This document shows positions 20,193-30,926 of a stretch of DNA of 64,000 nucleotides, in pieces. Source of the DNA: Isoetes taiwanensis (lineage: Eukaryota > Streptophyta > Lycopodiopsida > Isoetales > Isoetaceae); contig JAJEKV010000005.1 in NCBI GenBank assembly GCA_021234155.1, positions 27,098,570 to 27,162,569 on the forward strand. Reading direction: 5' to 3'. Each line of letters starts with the position of its first letter. Within the stretch, counting starts at the first letter, position 1. The position numbers and the translations under genes were made by a program. The notes below the pieces were generated by a model that searched no databases, was not told where the DNA came from, and saw nothing but the letters and a program-made list of their open reading frames with translations.

Positions 20193-21183
20193 CAGCGTTG
20201 GGGAAACCTTTTTCCTCCCATCGGAAAATTTCCTGTAGATTTCTCAGTGAATCGGAAATTATAATTTTGAATCGGATCGTTCCTGCAAACAAAATTCACA
20301 ACCGGATCATAGTGTAGTAGTAACAATGGCTTAATTTGAATGTTTTCTAAGAGAAAATACAAAAGAGGGATAAAAAAATACAGAGGGAGGGATTACCTTT
20401 GCTTTGAGACAGTAATAGGGCGATTGATTCTTACTGTATTGTAGGTTGCAGCCTTAAAGCAGACCAGTTTTGCTCTTCATGAAGCTAGCTGGGCGACCTG
20501 AGTGAGCCCATAGCCTATCCATTTATCTTAAGTTCCATCATTTTTATCCTACTGAAGTTCGAGTTCCGTGGGCTTCTTGCGGTGAAGGGGCCTATTTTTT
20601 GCTGTTTCCTGTGTTATGTAGCCATGAAAGAGTCTGGTATCAGCCTTGAGCTACGAGGCAGGCTTGCTCTATAAGTCGTTTAATGCATTCACGATACTGC
20701 TCGGGTTAATCAGATGATCAGATCGAGTTGGAGCTATGCAGATCGATTTTGAGTTTTGCATTCACAACACTGCTTGGTTGAATCACATCGATTTCGAACT
20801 CCAAAAGAAAACAGAGAAATGGAGCAGAGCAGACACCGAACCTAGTTGCCACACAGTGCTTGATCGGATTTTTCAATCTGATACTTTGAGCTTTATAGAT
20901 ACATAGATAAAAAGAATTCTGTTTCCCTCCTTTTTGGTTAAATTTTTGCAGCGGGATTGCTGGAAATGAGATGGGCGCTTTGATTTGTTACAAGTGAGAC
21001 AAATTTGTTGCTACAGTAGTATCGTGCTATTAGTAAGTGCCGGTTTACGACAGCTCAATCGGCAATATTCCGGAAATCCTATTTTTTCTTGCGGAAGGTG
21101 TTCCGCCAGTTTGCCACGCTGGACGGCAAATTGGCAATTCAAAACGGCACATTTGCCTCTGCCCCGGAGTTTCCCCAACGCTG
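20193..21183. mobile_element. Non-autonomous hAT-like DNA element (991 bp)
   Basis: 15-bp terminal inverted repeats, CAGCGTTGGGGAAAC at 20193-20207 and its complement at 21169-21183, are flanked by identical 8-bp duplications GTCTTGGC (20185-20192 and 21184-21191). An 8-bp duplication and a CAG-type terminus are characteristic of the hAT superfamily. No transposase frame is present, so it would depend on an autonomous partner. It inserted into the internal region of G1. Confidence 0.9.
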
Positions 21184-21575
21184 GTCTTGGCCATTAACAT
21201 TATCCAACATGATTAAAGCTTAAATTTAAGTAAATTAAAATATAAATGATGCCTACCCTCAGTGGTTGTTACAGGGGGTTCATCATTGTGGGAGGGGGGT
21301 TTAAGGGGGTTCATCTTTGTGGGTGGGAGGTTCGATTCTCGTTGTTGTAGGAATTTTTTTAAGATGAGGTTCAAATGGATTGAAAAGCTAGAATGGAGTG
21401 CTATAAGACACTAGAATGCATGGCAGATAGCTAAAATGTGCATGGAGAACTTTTTCTATGCAATTTTGTAAAATTTCAGGCAATTTTGCGAAATTTCTGC
21501 TCAACACTATGTCACTCGACTCACTCTGCACGGAACGTGTCTGCATTCTCAACGCAGAGGCCTCTAGCGCCAAGT

Positions 21576-21708
21576 GAGTCGAGTGGGTCCATTTTAGCTA
21601 ATTCTTAAGCTTTCTGGAAAATGTAAAATGCTACAATGCACGAGTCGAGTAGGTTCATCTTAGCTAATTCTTAACCTTTTTGGAAAATGTAAAGTGCTAG
21701 AATGCACG
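21576..21708. repeat. 66-bp tandem duplication
   Basis: The units 21576-21641 and 21642-21708 start GAGTCGAGT(G/A)GGT and share TTAGCTAATTCTTAA, GGAAAATGTAAA and AATGCAC. They differ by about 10 percent. They lie inside G1 with no coding role apparent. Confidence 0.8.
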
Positions 21709-21765
21709 ATTTACTCTGTTCTAAGCTGTCTACCAACTTATTTCATGTCAATCTGACAAGTACAA

Positions 21766-22361
21766 GTGCAAACAAGGGTGGCTTGTTTGAGTGACAAGTG
21801 CAAACAAATACCTGCTCTTCCTGCTGCTGGGGTTGCTCCTGTTGTCGGGGTTGCTCCTGTTGCTTGCTCCTCACCTTCAGAAGCGGATGCTATGATCTCA
21901 ATTTCTCCCGAGCCCCGCGATCATTCACCTGAAGTGCTAGGTCGCTGCTCCTCTATAAGTGATACAATTTGTTTGAAGAGCTTGAGTGGCTAGGTTCGTC
22001 GTTTGGCCTAGGCCACATGGCCTCAAGAATTTGTTTACCGCCGCTCACCGCAAGTGCTTCAATGTTCAGGCGCAAGCTGGAACTTCCAACCTTTCTAGCT
22101 GCCTGTTTGGACCTCCCAACAACTTGGCTTCTTTAACGGTGGGCTCTTTGAGAGCTTTTGCCTCCATTGATGGTCGATTATGTCTATTCGCGGCACCTTT
22201 GGGTCGATCTTGCAGACTGTTTGTTCGGTGCCCACTCTATGACAACTTCGGAGATGAGCTTAGAATTCGCCTTACAAGGAAAAGGAGAGGTTCAGACTAC
22301 AATTTGGGAGCTTCTAAAGAGTAGGGATGCTTCTAAAGATTTTAGTGGCTACTTTTCTTAA
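21766..22361 (+). other. Unassigned overlapping short open frames
   Basis: Three short + frames (75, 112 and 67 codons) cover this stretch, with GC content higher than the surroundings. One contains an 18-bp tandem repeat encoding a Gly-Val-Ala-Pro-Val motif twice (near 21829-21864). I recognise no family. It could be a fragment of a captured gene or of an element in + orientation within minus-strand G1. Confidence 0.25.
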
Positions 22362-22746
22362 GAGTCAATGTATTATAACTATGAGTTATTAATTAGGTAC
22401 TTTCTCTAATCACCTTAACTATTTCTCGAAAATGTTTGGGTCAAATATTGGTCATTTTGCGCCATTTTCTTTCAAGCTTCCTCTTGAGCGATTTCTCGTT
22501 CAATTTTTACTTGAAAAATGTAGTTCATGAACAATTCGAGCCCAATTTACTAGAATGTTTCTTTTGACTATATTATTTCTACTTAGACTATAACTTAATC
22601 TGATTATGACCCTGCTAATGGGAAAAAAATTTCTCCCACTTTCTATCGTTCAAGGCTAGAATTCTCATTCCATTCCTTAACTAGGCCAGTTAATCTACAT
22701 ATTCAGGGTCATGGCCAGTGCTAGTTCTTGGTCAACCAAGATCATT

Positions 22747-22758
22747 GCTCTAATACCA
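22747..22758 (-). promoter_or_regulatory. G1 primer-binding site
   Basis: The minus strand reads TGGTATTAGAGC, one base different from the initiator tRNA-Met complement TGGTATCAGAGC, directly after the 5' LTR. The same PBS and leader (AGCAATG.TCTTG) recur after the LTR at 60295. Confidence 0.88.
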
Positions 22759-22761
22759 TTG

Positions 22762-24280
22762 TGACGCTCCCCACCAAATATACGATGCCCCGTCGTACAT
22801 CTCGTAGGAAATCCTCCATCCAGCCCTCTAGCCGCATGGGTCATCCGTCTTCCCGCACCTAAGGTAAGGGGACACAAAGGTGCCTTGCGCGCCCTTCCCC
22901 TATGGGCTCCTATAACAGCGGAAGCATGACATAATGTCAGCACTAGCAATAACAATACATCCAACTACCATGAAGGGTAGCACATCCGTACAACCATAGA
23001 TACATGAAAGATAATAACATACCGTCAAACATATGAGCTCCTACCCAGGCTCAGACTCAGAAGGGAAGTCGACTGACGGCTGGGCCTCAAGATAGAGCAG
23101 ACCGAGATATAACAATAGCAGGGCTGGCTATAGGCAATGGCTAGGGTTGACCACTCCATCCGCCCCTCCTGTGCATACTTTGTAGTCGGGTTAGATCGGG
23201 CTCTAGCATGACTATAACCTGCTGGATATGTCTCCCTGGTCCGATGAGATAGGAAGGGTTGCATCTCCTCTTCCCGAAATCTAGTGGCTCTATGGGCGGC
23301 TAGAGAACCATGGCGACACACAATTCGTACCTGACTGAACTCCCCAAAACAAGAGCCAGGCCAACACTTGCAACTCTTAAGAGTGCGGGCGACATCATTG
23401 GCACAAGAAGTGTTGGACCCATACCTAGCCCACACGAAGTGACCGACTATAGGCCTAGCCCTCTATGGGTCCTCAATAGCCACGCTCAGCATGGACCTCC
23501 CTCCGCTTTGTCACTAGCCTCGTTGTATGGTGCTAAGTCACTCCATAACCCCCATAGCCGGGTGGATTCCTACGCACAGGCCACATCTAATAGGAATTAA
23601 GGGGTCTAAACTAGGAGCATCATCTAAATAATGGCTACTAGGTCTTTACCTTTCTTCCCAATACAAGAGGAGCAAACATGACCAACCAATATCATCCACA
23701 TAACATGATAAATAATGAGAATAACATCTCATCCTAATCACATGCATCTAACTTACAGTTAGGTTCATTGATTAGGGTTCAAGATCTAGAATGGCTCTAT
23801 TAGAGATACGAAATGCTAACTCATTTGGAATCCTAACTTTCAGATGATCTATAAAGGACTCTAACCCAAATACCTGCTGAGGAACTCCCTCCTACTCCCG
23901 GCATCTCCACGGTCTTCAAGGGGTTCGAAATAGCTCCCACTCCTACCGATGCGTGCACGCTCTGGGGGCTGCTATGCTATGCTATGCTATGCTATGCTAT
24001 GCCATGCCACAACAGACGGTTCTCGAAATGGAGTTTCGAGCACAAACAAGGTTCCAAGACTATTGGAGCCAGAAAAATGCCCTAGGATTAAGGTTTGGCC
24101 ATTTATGGATTAGGTTCCATGTCACTGCCACGTGGCTCCAATGGTGTGCTTCCATGTGGCAGGTGCCCAATAGGGTGAGGCCATGTGGAGATGGCCCTAT
24201 GCCATGCTTTCTTTCCCATGTGTACGGTGACGTGGCCCAGAAATATACGTATTGATAGCGTATATTTCAGGGGAACGTCA
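22762..24280 (-). repeat. G1 5' LTR (1519 bp)
   Basis: In minus orientation it starts TGACGTTCCCC (24280) and ends GGGGAGCGTCA (22762). It matches the interrupted 3' LTR at 6668-14533. A (GCTAT)6 array at 23971-24000 is shortened and mutated in the other LTR. Confidence 0.9.
23971..24000 (+). repeat. (GCTAT)6 microsatellite in the G1 5' LTR
   Basis: Six perfect GCTAT units. The partner LTR near 14187 has only degenerate GCTATGTTATGCC, so the array expanded or decayed after insertion. Confidence 0.9.
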
Positions 24281-25110
24281 CATGCGCCATTACTGCCCAA
24301 TCTCGCAAACCTCCACTTGCTGCATCAATTCATCCACTTGCACAGAGACGATGGGTCCTAGTAGGTGTCGTCTCTATTTGAGCATGATATGAAGGTGGTC
24401 GCCTCTTATCATGGCCTATATTTCAAGCGAAAATCTTACATTTTTGCGTTAGAATGTAACTATATAGGAGAAGGTAGCAGGAAACTTGCTTCTCATAGTG
24501 GAAGTTGATGTAATGGAGAGGATACCATATGGCGAGGATATTCACAAAGGCAAGCACTTTGTCAGCTCCATGTATCGTCTTCTCTTAGCTCCACAACCTT
24601 CCCCACTGCTAATGGATGGCAATTCCAGATCCTAGGATCCACGTGGGCTCGTACATGATGCAGGCTTTGGGATAAGTTGCTCCATTCTAAAGTTTCTGTA
24701 CCATAGTAGCAAGTTTTCTTTGCATGTAAATGCCTTGCGAAATCACTATGATCTTCGTAGACCTACTTTGCATTTTAGACATCGAAACACTTGAGCATTG
24801 CATCTTTTCTTGTCTAGAAGTTCAACTAGCATTGTCCCAGCTATAAGGTCTATTTAACGGTACAATGTATAGTCAATCTATTCCTTTGCCGTTCTACCCA
24901 GGTGCATGGGTAGCAGAAGGCATTTCATCTAGGATCTGGTAAGCTATTGTGATCGATCTGGGAGCGTTGTAGGCTGCACATTTTCCAAGGCAGTTATTCA
25001 TCTGTTTGTAGTGTCATGCTGCGGCCCAGGCTAAGCAATTGATGGCTTATAAGTCCTCCTCCCTTAAGCAAGAAGTGAAGGACCATCTTTGAATTTAGTA
25101 TATTCAAATT
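24281..25110 (+). pseudogene. LINE-A relic, fragment 3 (C-terminal zf-RVT part)
   Basis: This resumes LINE-A after G1. The + strand reads PPLAASIHPLAQRRWVLVG at about 24308-24370, the usual plant LINE segment before zf-RVT, and IETLEHCIFSCLEVQ at 24781-24825, the His/Cys part of the zf-RVT finger. Many stops are present. It shows that 2531-3223, 6421-6666 and 24281-25110 were once contiguous. Confidence 0.75.
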
Positions 25111-25197
25111 AATTCTTATCATTAAGTACAGAATGCTTCAGGCTCATGTTCCAGGAGCATTTTCTTGTGCTTACGCAACTAGATGAAATATATACAT

Positions 25198-28100
25198 TGT
25201 TGAGCTCAAAATCCATTTGTTGGGCTTGAGAGGCTGGAAGACCAGCCCATCTTTTCTGTTTGGCATGATGCTGCCATGCTATGGCAGCATAGAAGAGCAT
25301 TGCACACAATGACATGTTTAAGCCTGCATATTGACTTGAACATTTGAATATAAGAACCACAGATTTGAAGACTCTCATCCTTGAAGATCACAAGTAGACA
25401 CTTGCATGAAGAGCCAAGGAGAGGACATTCATTGAAGATGACAGAAGCAAGGCAAAGAAGTAAGATTCAAGCAAAACAAGTTAGGATTTGAAGATTGGAA
25501 GACCCCTCAAGTTGACTTGGTATGTGGCTAGTTTTTGAGTTCTTGGCATGAGCAATATTTCACATGGTTCATTTCTAGAGTTCATCACATTATTCCTATT
25601 CAAAACACCCTACTTGCTTCATATTCCATGTCTCACCTCCATATCCATTAGCAAATTTGGCAAATAGCCTTTTCTCTAGTCAAAACATATCATTCATGCA
25701 CCATTCTTACATCACACACTCATCATGCCACCACCATCTTGAAAAAGCAAAAAATTCCACTCAATTTGGCCTTTCCCTTGATCTTAGATTATATTCTCTC
25801 TCTAAAAGTCAAGTTAGAGAGAGAAAATACACAAATTCTCAAGAAGGACATAAAAAAGGCAAACAATCAAGTTGTTACACAAAAGTTGCAAGCTTATGCC
25901 ATGGTTCTCTTCTTATATAGAAGAGAACCACCATTCTAGGGAAAGGGACGTCTGTTTTGGTGCCACGCCAGTTTTGGATCCGCTTTTTTTGTGGCCTGTG
26001 CTTTCTATAGCGCAGGCTCTCATTTTGGCTTTGTCATCTATATATACTATGTTGCTTGCTTCTTTCCTTCATCGGCATTTCCTCTGAGCTGAATTTTTTG
26101 TTGTGCAGAGTTCCCCCCCTCCCCCCTCCCTCCTCTGATATCTGGATTGGGCTTTACATTGGCTGTTCCACTCTGTTAGGGCCAGTTCTTTTTGGACGGC
26201 CCCCTTTTGTCTTCTGTATATTCTCTATGTCTCTAGATATCTCTATATGTGTCTCTCTCTATCTCATTGTAGCAATGTAGCTTCCGGCAATTCTTGGTGA
26301 CTTCTCGATCCTGCTTTGTATATTCTTGTGTATATTCTCTTTGTGTATATTTTCTCTCTTGCTCTCTTTTCCCGTAGGGTTTTCTCTCAGATTTTTTCCC
26401 ATTGGTCGTGCTTTTACTCTCTGGGTGAAAGCATGCTAGGGTGTACCATCTAAAGTACCTATTTAGGTAGTACAAAACTACCCAGAAAAGTACCCAGCAC
26501 TGGGTACTGGGAACTTGCAAAAATGCCACAATAAACAATAAGTTTGAGAGTTAATTCATTTATTTTAGTCATTAGTAGTATTGTTATCCTCTAGTACTAT
26601 AGATTGACATGTTATTGACCCTCAATTCAAAAAAATTCGATTGATTTTAATGGAAAGAAAAAACAGAAAGTACCAGTTTTAAAAGTACCCAGTGTAGGTA
26701 CTTTTGAGGGTTCCAAAAGTGGTACACCGTAGCATGCTTTTACCCCTCTCTCTCTCCCAGCGTAGCACTTGTCGCTTCTGGGTAGGCTCCAAAGGATTCT
26801 TCTATTGGATGTGCCTATTTTCTCTTTCCGGTGTAGCTTTGTGGCTTCCAGAGGGCACTGAGGGTAAGACCTCTGTGGTCGGGCCTAGTGTATCTATATA
26901 TTCTCTCTCTTGAGCAATGGCGCCTCCAAGGATTCTTTATAATTTCTCTATTCTGCTATTTTTTCTCGTCAAATTCTTGTGCTCTGCTTGCCTTTCGAGC
27001 AGGATGCATGCTTGGCCATAGGGCTCCTAACCTTTTCACGTTAACCATCTGTGTGATTGTGTTTTGCAGTTCGGCGCCATCCTCTTTCTTGACACTGAGG
27101 TGGTAGCTGATTTTCAGCGGTTCCGAGGTGGTTGTGGTTGTAGTTTTCACTTCTACCCCTTCTTATTGGGGTGGGGGTTGGGAGTCGATATTTGAGGGTT
27201 GCGGGCCGAGGTGTAGCTTTGGTCTAGTCAATTCTGACTTGGACGGGGTTTGGATGCCGTTTTGGGTTCGGAAACTTTGTGGGTCGTGGGCCTAGTTATA
27301 TGTTTGAGCCTAGTTATATGGCTGAGGTCATTGTTGGATTTTTTCACTCATATTCACTCATGTTGGGGCCTATTGTGGGTACCCCTGTGAGTCATTGTAT
27401 TTTCATTCATTCAGCCACTTCACTTCGGATATTGTTGTACAAGGACCTTTCCCCAGTATGTGCATTTGTGCCAAATTGATCTGTGACACCATATAAAATT
27501 GCCAAATCACCATCCATATCACCATCAAGTTGCCATGACATCACACACATGTCACCCGTCATAAAAATTCATTTTTGCAGAATTTGACCTAAGAAAAGTC
27601 ATTTTGACACTTGAGGGGATATGTCACCATTCACATTGTGCCACATCATCACTAGTGCCTCCACATCATTCTACACGTGTCACATCATCTCCACCTCACA
27701 AAAACTAGAAAAAAGACATTTTGCCAACTTGTTTGACATCATCATCCTATGCTGACATGTCATCCTCCATTTGCCAACTCACCATACCAACTTGCCACTT
27801 CATCATTTCTTGTCCCATTTTGAGTTAAAAAGGCCTAATGTTCCTTTGGCAAAAAAGGTTGTCATAGAGCATCAAAAAAGATTCCATGTGCAAAAAAGAA
27901 TTTTCAAAAAGACCTTGTTTTGACCTTCATTTTTTAGTTCTTGGGAATCGTGCCAAAGTTCAAAAAATAAAAAAAAAATTCCTATCTACCACCACCCCCC
28001 AGCCTAGACTCTCCCTCATCCAATCTCCCCACGCCACGTGGTACACCCGGTCATGTGGGGCGGTAACGGACCGAATCCCACGTGGGCATAACACGTTCGA

Positions 28101-28202
28101 TTTAATAATAAAAGGATTTTCATGCCTTATATACTCTGTCTTCTTTTTTGCAAAATGACTGTGGGATAAATGGGCCAAGATTTCTCAAGAACCTTAAAAT
28201 CC
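25198..28202. other. Non-coding region beginning with an LTR-start-like sequence
   Basis: The sequence from 25198 (TGTTGAGCTCAAAATCC..) is nearly identical for about 27 bp to the start of the G2 right LTR at 37946. It then diverges, so it may be the start of a related LTR or of the original G2 left LTR. A TATA-like CTTATATAG is at about 25911. 25930-27480 is pyrimidine-rich with CT/TG runs, and 27480-27850 is rich in CCATCA-type motifs. No supported gene. A small inverted-repeat element lies at 26438-26730. Confidence 0.4.
26438..26730. mobile_element. Small inverted-repeat element (293 bp), MITE-like
   Basis: The ends AGGGTGTACC (26438) and the complement of ACGGTGTACC (26730) form inverted repeats. 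They are flanked by 8-bp AGCATGCT at 26430-26437 and 26731-26738. Because AGCATGCT is itself palindromic, it could be target duplication or part of the terminal repeats. Inner GTACC/GGTAC repeats recur symmetrically. No coding capacity. Confidence 0.75.
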
Positions 28203-28211
28203 AAATCATGC

Positions 28212-30773
28212 CAAGATCCGGCCCTTTCTCTAGAATCAACCACCTATTCATTGCTAAACACTCTCGGATCTACTCTCCAAAACCGAACTAAAAGACAAAT
28301 TTATGAGACGGAGCAGGAACTTTCCAGAGAGGATTTAGCGGAGGCATGTATGTGCATGGCCAAGGATAAATGTCCTGGGCTGGATGGCATCCCTGTGGAG
28401 TTCTTTCAGACTTATTGGGAGTGGGCTGGTGAGTCTGTGTACCAGGTGTATCTTGAGCTGCAGTCTTCTCAAATGGATAGGATCTTAAATACCGCATGCA
28501 TTTCCTTGATTCCTAAGGTTAAGCAGCCTTCTACCATTAATGATTGGAGGCCTATCTCCTTATTGTCCTCTGTGTACAAGATTATTGCGAAAGCCCTGGC
28601 AGAAAAGTTGAAGCCGGGTATTGACTTCTTCCATTAGTAAGGTGCAGTCTGGGTTTGTTCCTGGGAGGAACATTTTGACTAATGTTGCCGCAGCTATGAG
28701 GGCCTTTATTGGGCCAGGAGAACAGGTCAAGGCATTGCCTATCTTAAGCTTGACTTTGCCAAAGCTTACGATAGTGTCCGTTGGGAGTTCTTGTCTGCCA
28801 TGATGTTAGCGTTGGGCTGTGGTCCACGCTTTACAGAGACAGTCATGAAGCTGCATAGGTCAGCACGGGCTACGGTGGTGTGCCAGGATGAACCCTCCGC
28901 CTTTTTCTCCTTAGGCAGAGGGGTGCGTCAGGGGTGCCCTTTGGCGCCGTTTTTGTTTACGATTGTGGCGGAGGCACTGTCTCAGTTGTTTTTGGCTGCA
29001 GTGGAGGAGGGGGTGGTAGATGGGCAGAAGAGAGGAATCTGCGGAATGTGAAGGGTTTGCTGGATACTTTCTCCTTGGCCTCGGGCATTCTTCTAAATTG
29101 GGGTAAATGCTCCGCATTATGGGCCCAGCTGACTCCGCCTCCCCCTTGTTTGGCTCTATTCCCTTGGAAGGTGCTTCCAGGTAATGTGTCTACTAAGCTG
29201 TTGGGTATTCCCTTTGGAGGGGATGTTTCCATGGGGAGGGTGTGGGACGAGATTTTGCAGGGGTTGCAGAAACCCCCAGAAACACCTCAATTGGTGGAAG
29301 GGTCGCAAGTTGTCCATGGCAGGCAGGATCACAATTGCCAAGTCAGTACTTTGTAGTACTCATGTGTATACAGCATCTGCGACGTTAGCTCCTGAGGGTA
29401 AGATACAGGCTTTGGATAAGATTGTTCGAAATTTTGTGTGGGTCGGGGATGATGAAGGGGCGGTTGTTAAAGTGGCTTGGTGGAAGTGCCTCCGCCCCGG
29501 GGAGGATGGGGGCTTGGCCATTCTGGATTTGGTGCTGCATAGTAAGGTGTTGGTCTCCAAGTTTGTTTGGAGCATTTTGCAGGATGGAGCATCTTCTCCC
29601 CATTCGTGTTGTTGTTGCGATCTCTTAAGCCATTATGTGGCGTTTGGAAAGCCGTCTGTGGGAGTTGCCACAGGCGGTGTATGGTCTTGACCCTTTCCCA
29701 CATGCATCCCCTTTTCTCCGGGGGGGTTTCGCCACTCTTCTCCTTTCTTGTGGGTTCCTCTACCCCTGCGCACTTGCCCTTGGGCGCCCGCTGCGCATGC
29801 TCGGGCAAGCCCGTTGGAGGCGAGCTGTGCTCACCTTGGAAGGGTGGTCAGCTAGCCGTGGGAGTTCTTCGAGCTTCGCTTTTCGCTTTGAGGCGGCGTG
29901 GACCGGGCTATCACGGGAACAAGTGGCGGGGAGTATTCCGCTACACATACCTATAGTCCCTCGGGATGATGTGGTGGTGCAGGTTTTGGAAGGTTCCTCC
30001 GGATGTTGTGTCTTCTTGTTTTGTGCGGTCTTGTTACACGGGTCTTTGGCTATTCATGACACTCACTCTGCCCCCTTCGGGCAAGTGGTCTCTGCGGCTT
30101 CGGGTTCTTGATGGCTTCGGTTTGGATGTGGACATGGAGCTCCCTTCCCCACCGAAGGTTAGGGTGCTTCGTGGCGGTGGTGCAATTGCATGTATCGGGG
30201 TGAATGCCCTTGTCGTCGGCTTAGGCGGGTGTGAGCCCTCTCGCCCCTTGTTGTGGCCTTCATCGTGAGACTGTGGAGCATTGTGCGGTTTTATGCCCTC
30301 ACTTGCGGTTTGCACGGGATTGGGTCGAGCTTCGCTTCGTGTGAGATTGACTAGCCCGGCCAGATTCTTTGCTTCATGTATATCCTGGTGCTTGGCCGCT
30401 CTTGCGGCAACAAGCCTTGCATCTGTGTGTGGCTTGGTTGGTGTGGCTGATTTGGAAGCGGCGGCGGTTATGGATCTTTCAGGGGATTCAGCAGCATGCA
30501 GCCTCTCTGATTCCTCGACTCAGGTACAAGCTATTTCAAAGCTTTCTGGTGTTCCCGGGATTAGTAGAGCGGAAGTTTGCCATTTGGCGGGACTTCTTGA
30601 GTGTTGTAGATGGAGATGGTCGGTTTGTACAACAGTAGAGTTGCAGTTTTTCTGTGAGTTTGTTGTGGAGTGTCGAGGTATCGCTGTCTCTTTGGGGCAG
30701 TTCTCCTTCCTCCTCACTTGCTTTGTAACATTACCATTCTTTTAATATATTGATGACATAGTTCTTCAAAAAA
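28212..30773 (+). mobile_element. LINE-C, 5'-truncated L1-type retrotransposon
   Basis: A LINE bounded by the 9-bp candidate duplication AAATCATGC (28203-28211 and 30774-30782), the right copy overlapping the short A tail. Coding remnants in order: DKCPGLDGIPVEFFQTYW (28365), NDWRPISLLSSVYKIIAKAL (28540), VQSGFVPGRNILTN (28642), LGRGVRQGCPLAPFLF (28912), then GILLNWGKCSALWAQL (29085), KLSMAGRITIAKSVLCSTHV (29310), and zf-RVT blocks ETVEHCAVLCPHLRFARDW (about 30262) and CLAWLVWLIWKRRRLW (30425). At 29035-29055 the sequence jumps from the palm to the region after the active site, so the YADD catalytic segment is deleted. Several frameshifts are present. It is GC-richer than its neighbours. Confidence 0.88.
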
Positions 30774-30926
30774 AAATCATGCTTAGATAAATTTCGAGAG
30801 CTTTGGATGCATGAATTAATCGAGATCACGCACTCTGAGACCGCATTGAATGACTTTGAATTTTGCCTTCCTTGCCTCAGACGCCATGGATTACCTGATG
30901 CAACTAGATTATTTCTGATTTTGAAG

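Larger units (their letters stand above)
6668..24280 (-). mobile_element. G1, chromodomain-bearing Ty3/gypsy retrotransposon (degenerate, nested)
   Basis: This LTR retrotransposon lies in minus orientation. Its 5' LTR is 22762-24280 and its 3' LTR is 6668-14533, interrupted by other elements. The PBS is next to the 5' LTR (22747-22758) and a polypurine tract is next to the 3' LTR (14534-14551). Both LTRs start TGACGTTCC/TGATGTTCC and end GGAGCGTCA. Between them, on the minus strand, are remnants of protease, RT (FFDDIVIY), integrase and a chromodomain. The gag half (about 18000-22700) is mostly unrecognisable. Insertions inside it are G0 (6786-12713), a 239-bp element (12871-13109) and a hAT-like element (20193-21183). 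The flanks are CATTG (6663-6667) and CATGC (24281-24285), matching at only 3 of 5 positions, so the target duplication is eroded or not demonstrable. Confidence 0.88.

Noticed and set aside
23971-24000. GCTAT repeats as a CRISPR-like array
   Set aside because: Five-base units without spacers, inside an LTR: a microsatellite.
24281-24290. A clear 5-bp target duplication for G1
   Set aside because: CATTG on the left and CATGC on the right match at only three positions. I cannot claim a duplication.
29567-30111. Large + and - frames of 100-158 codons in the GC-rich part of LINE-C
   Set aside because: The zf-RVT blocks show which frames are real. The others are shadows kept open by GC-rich composition.
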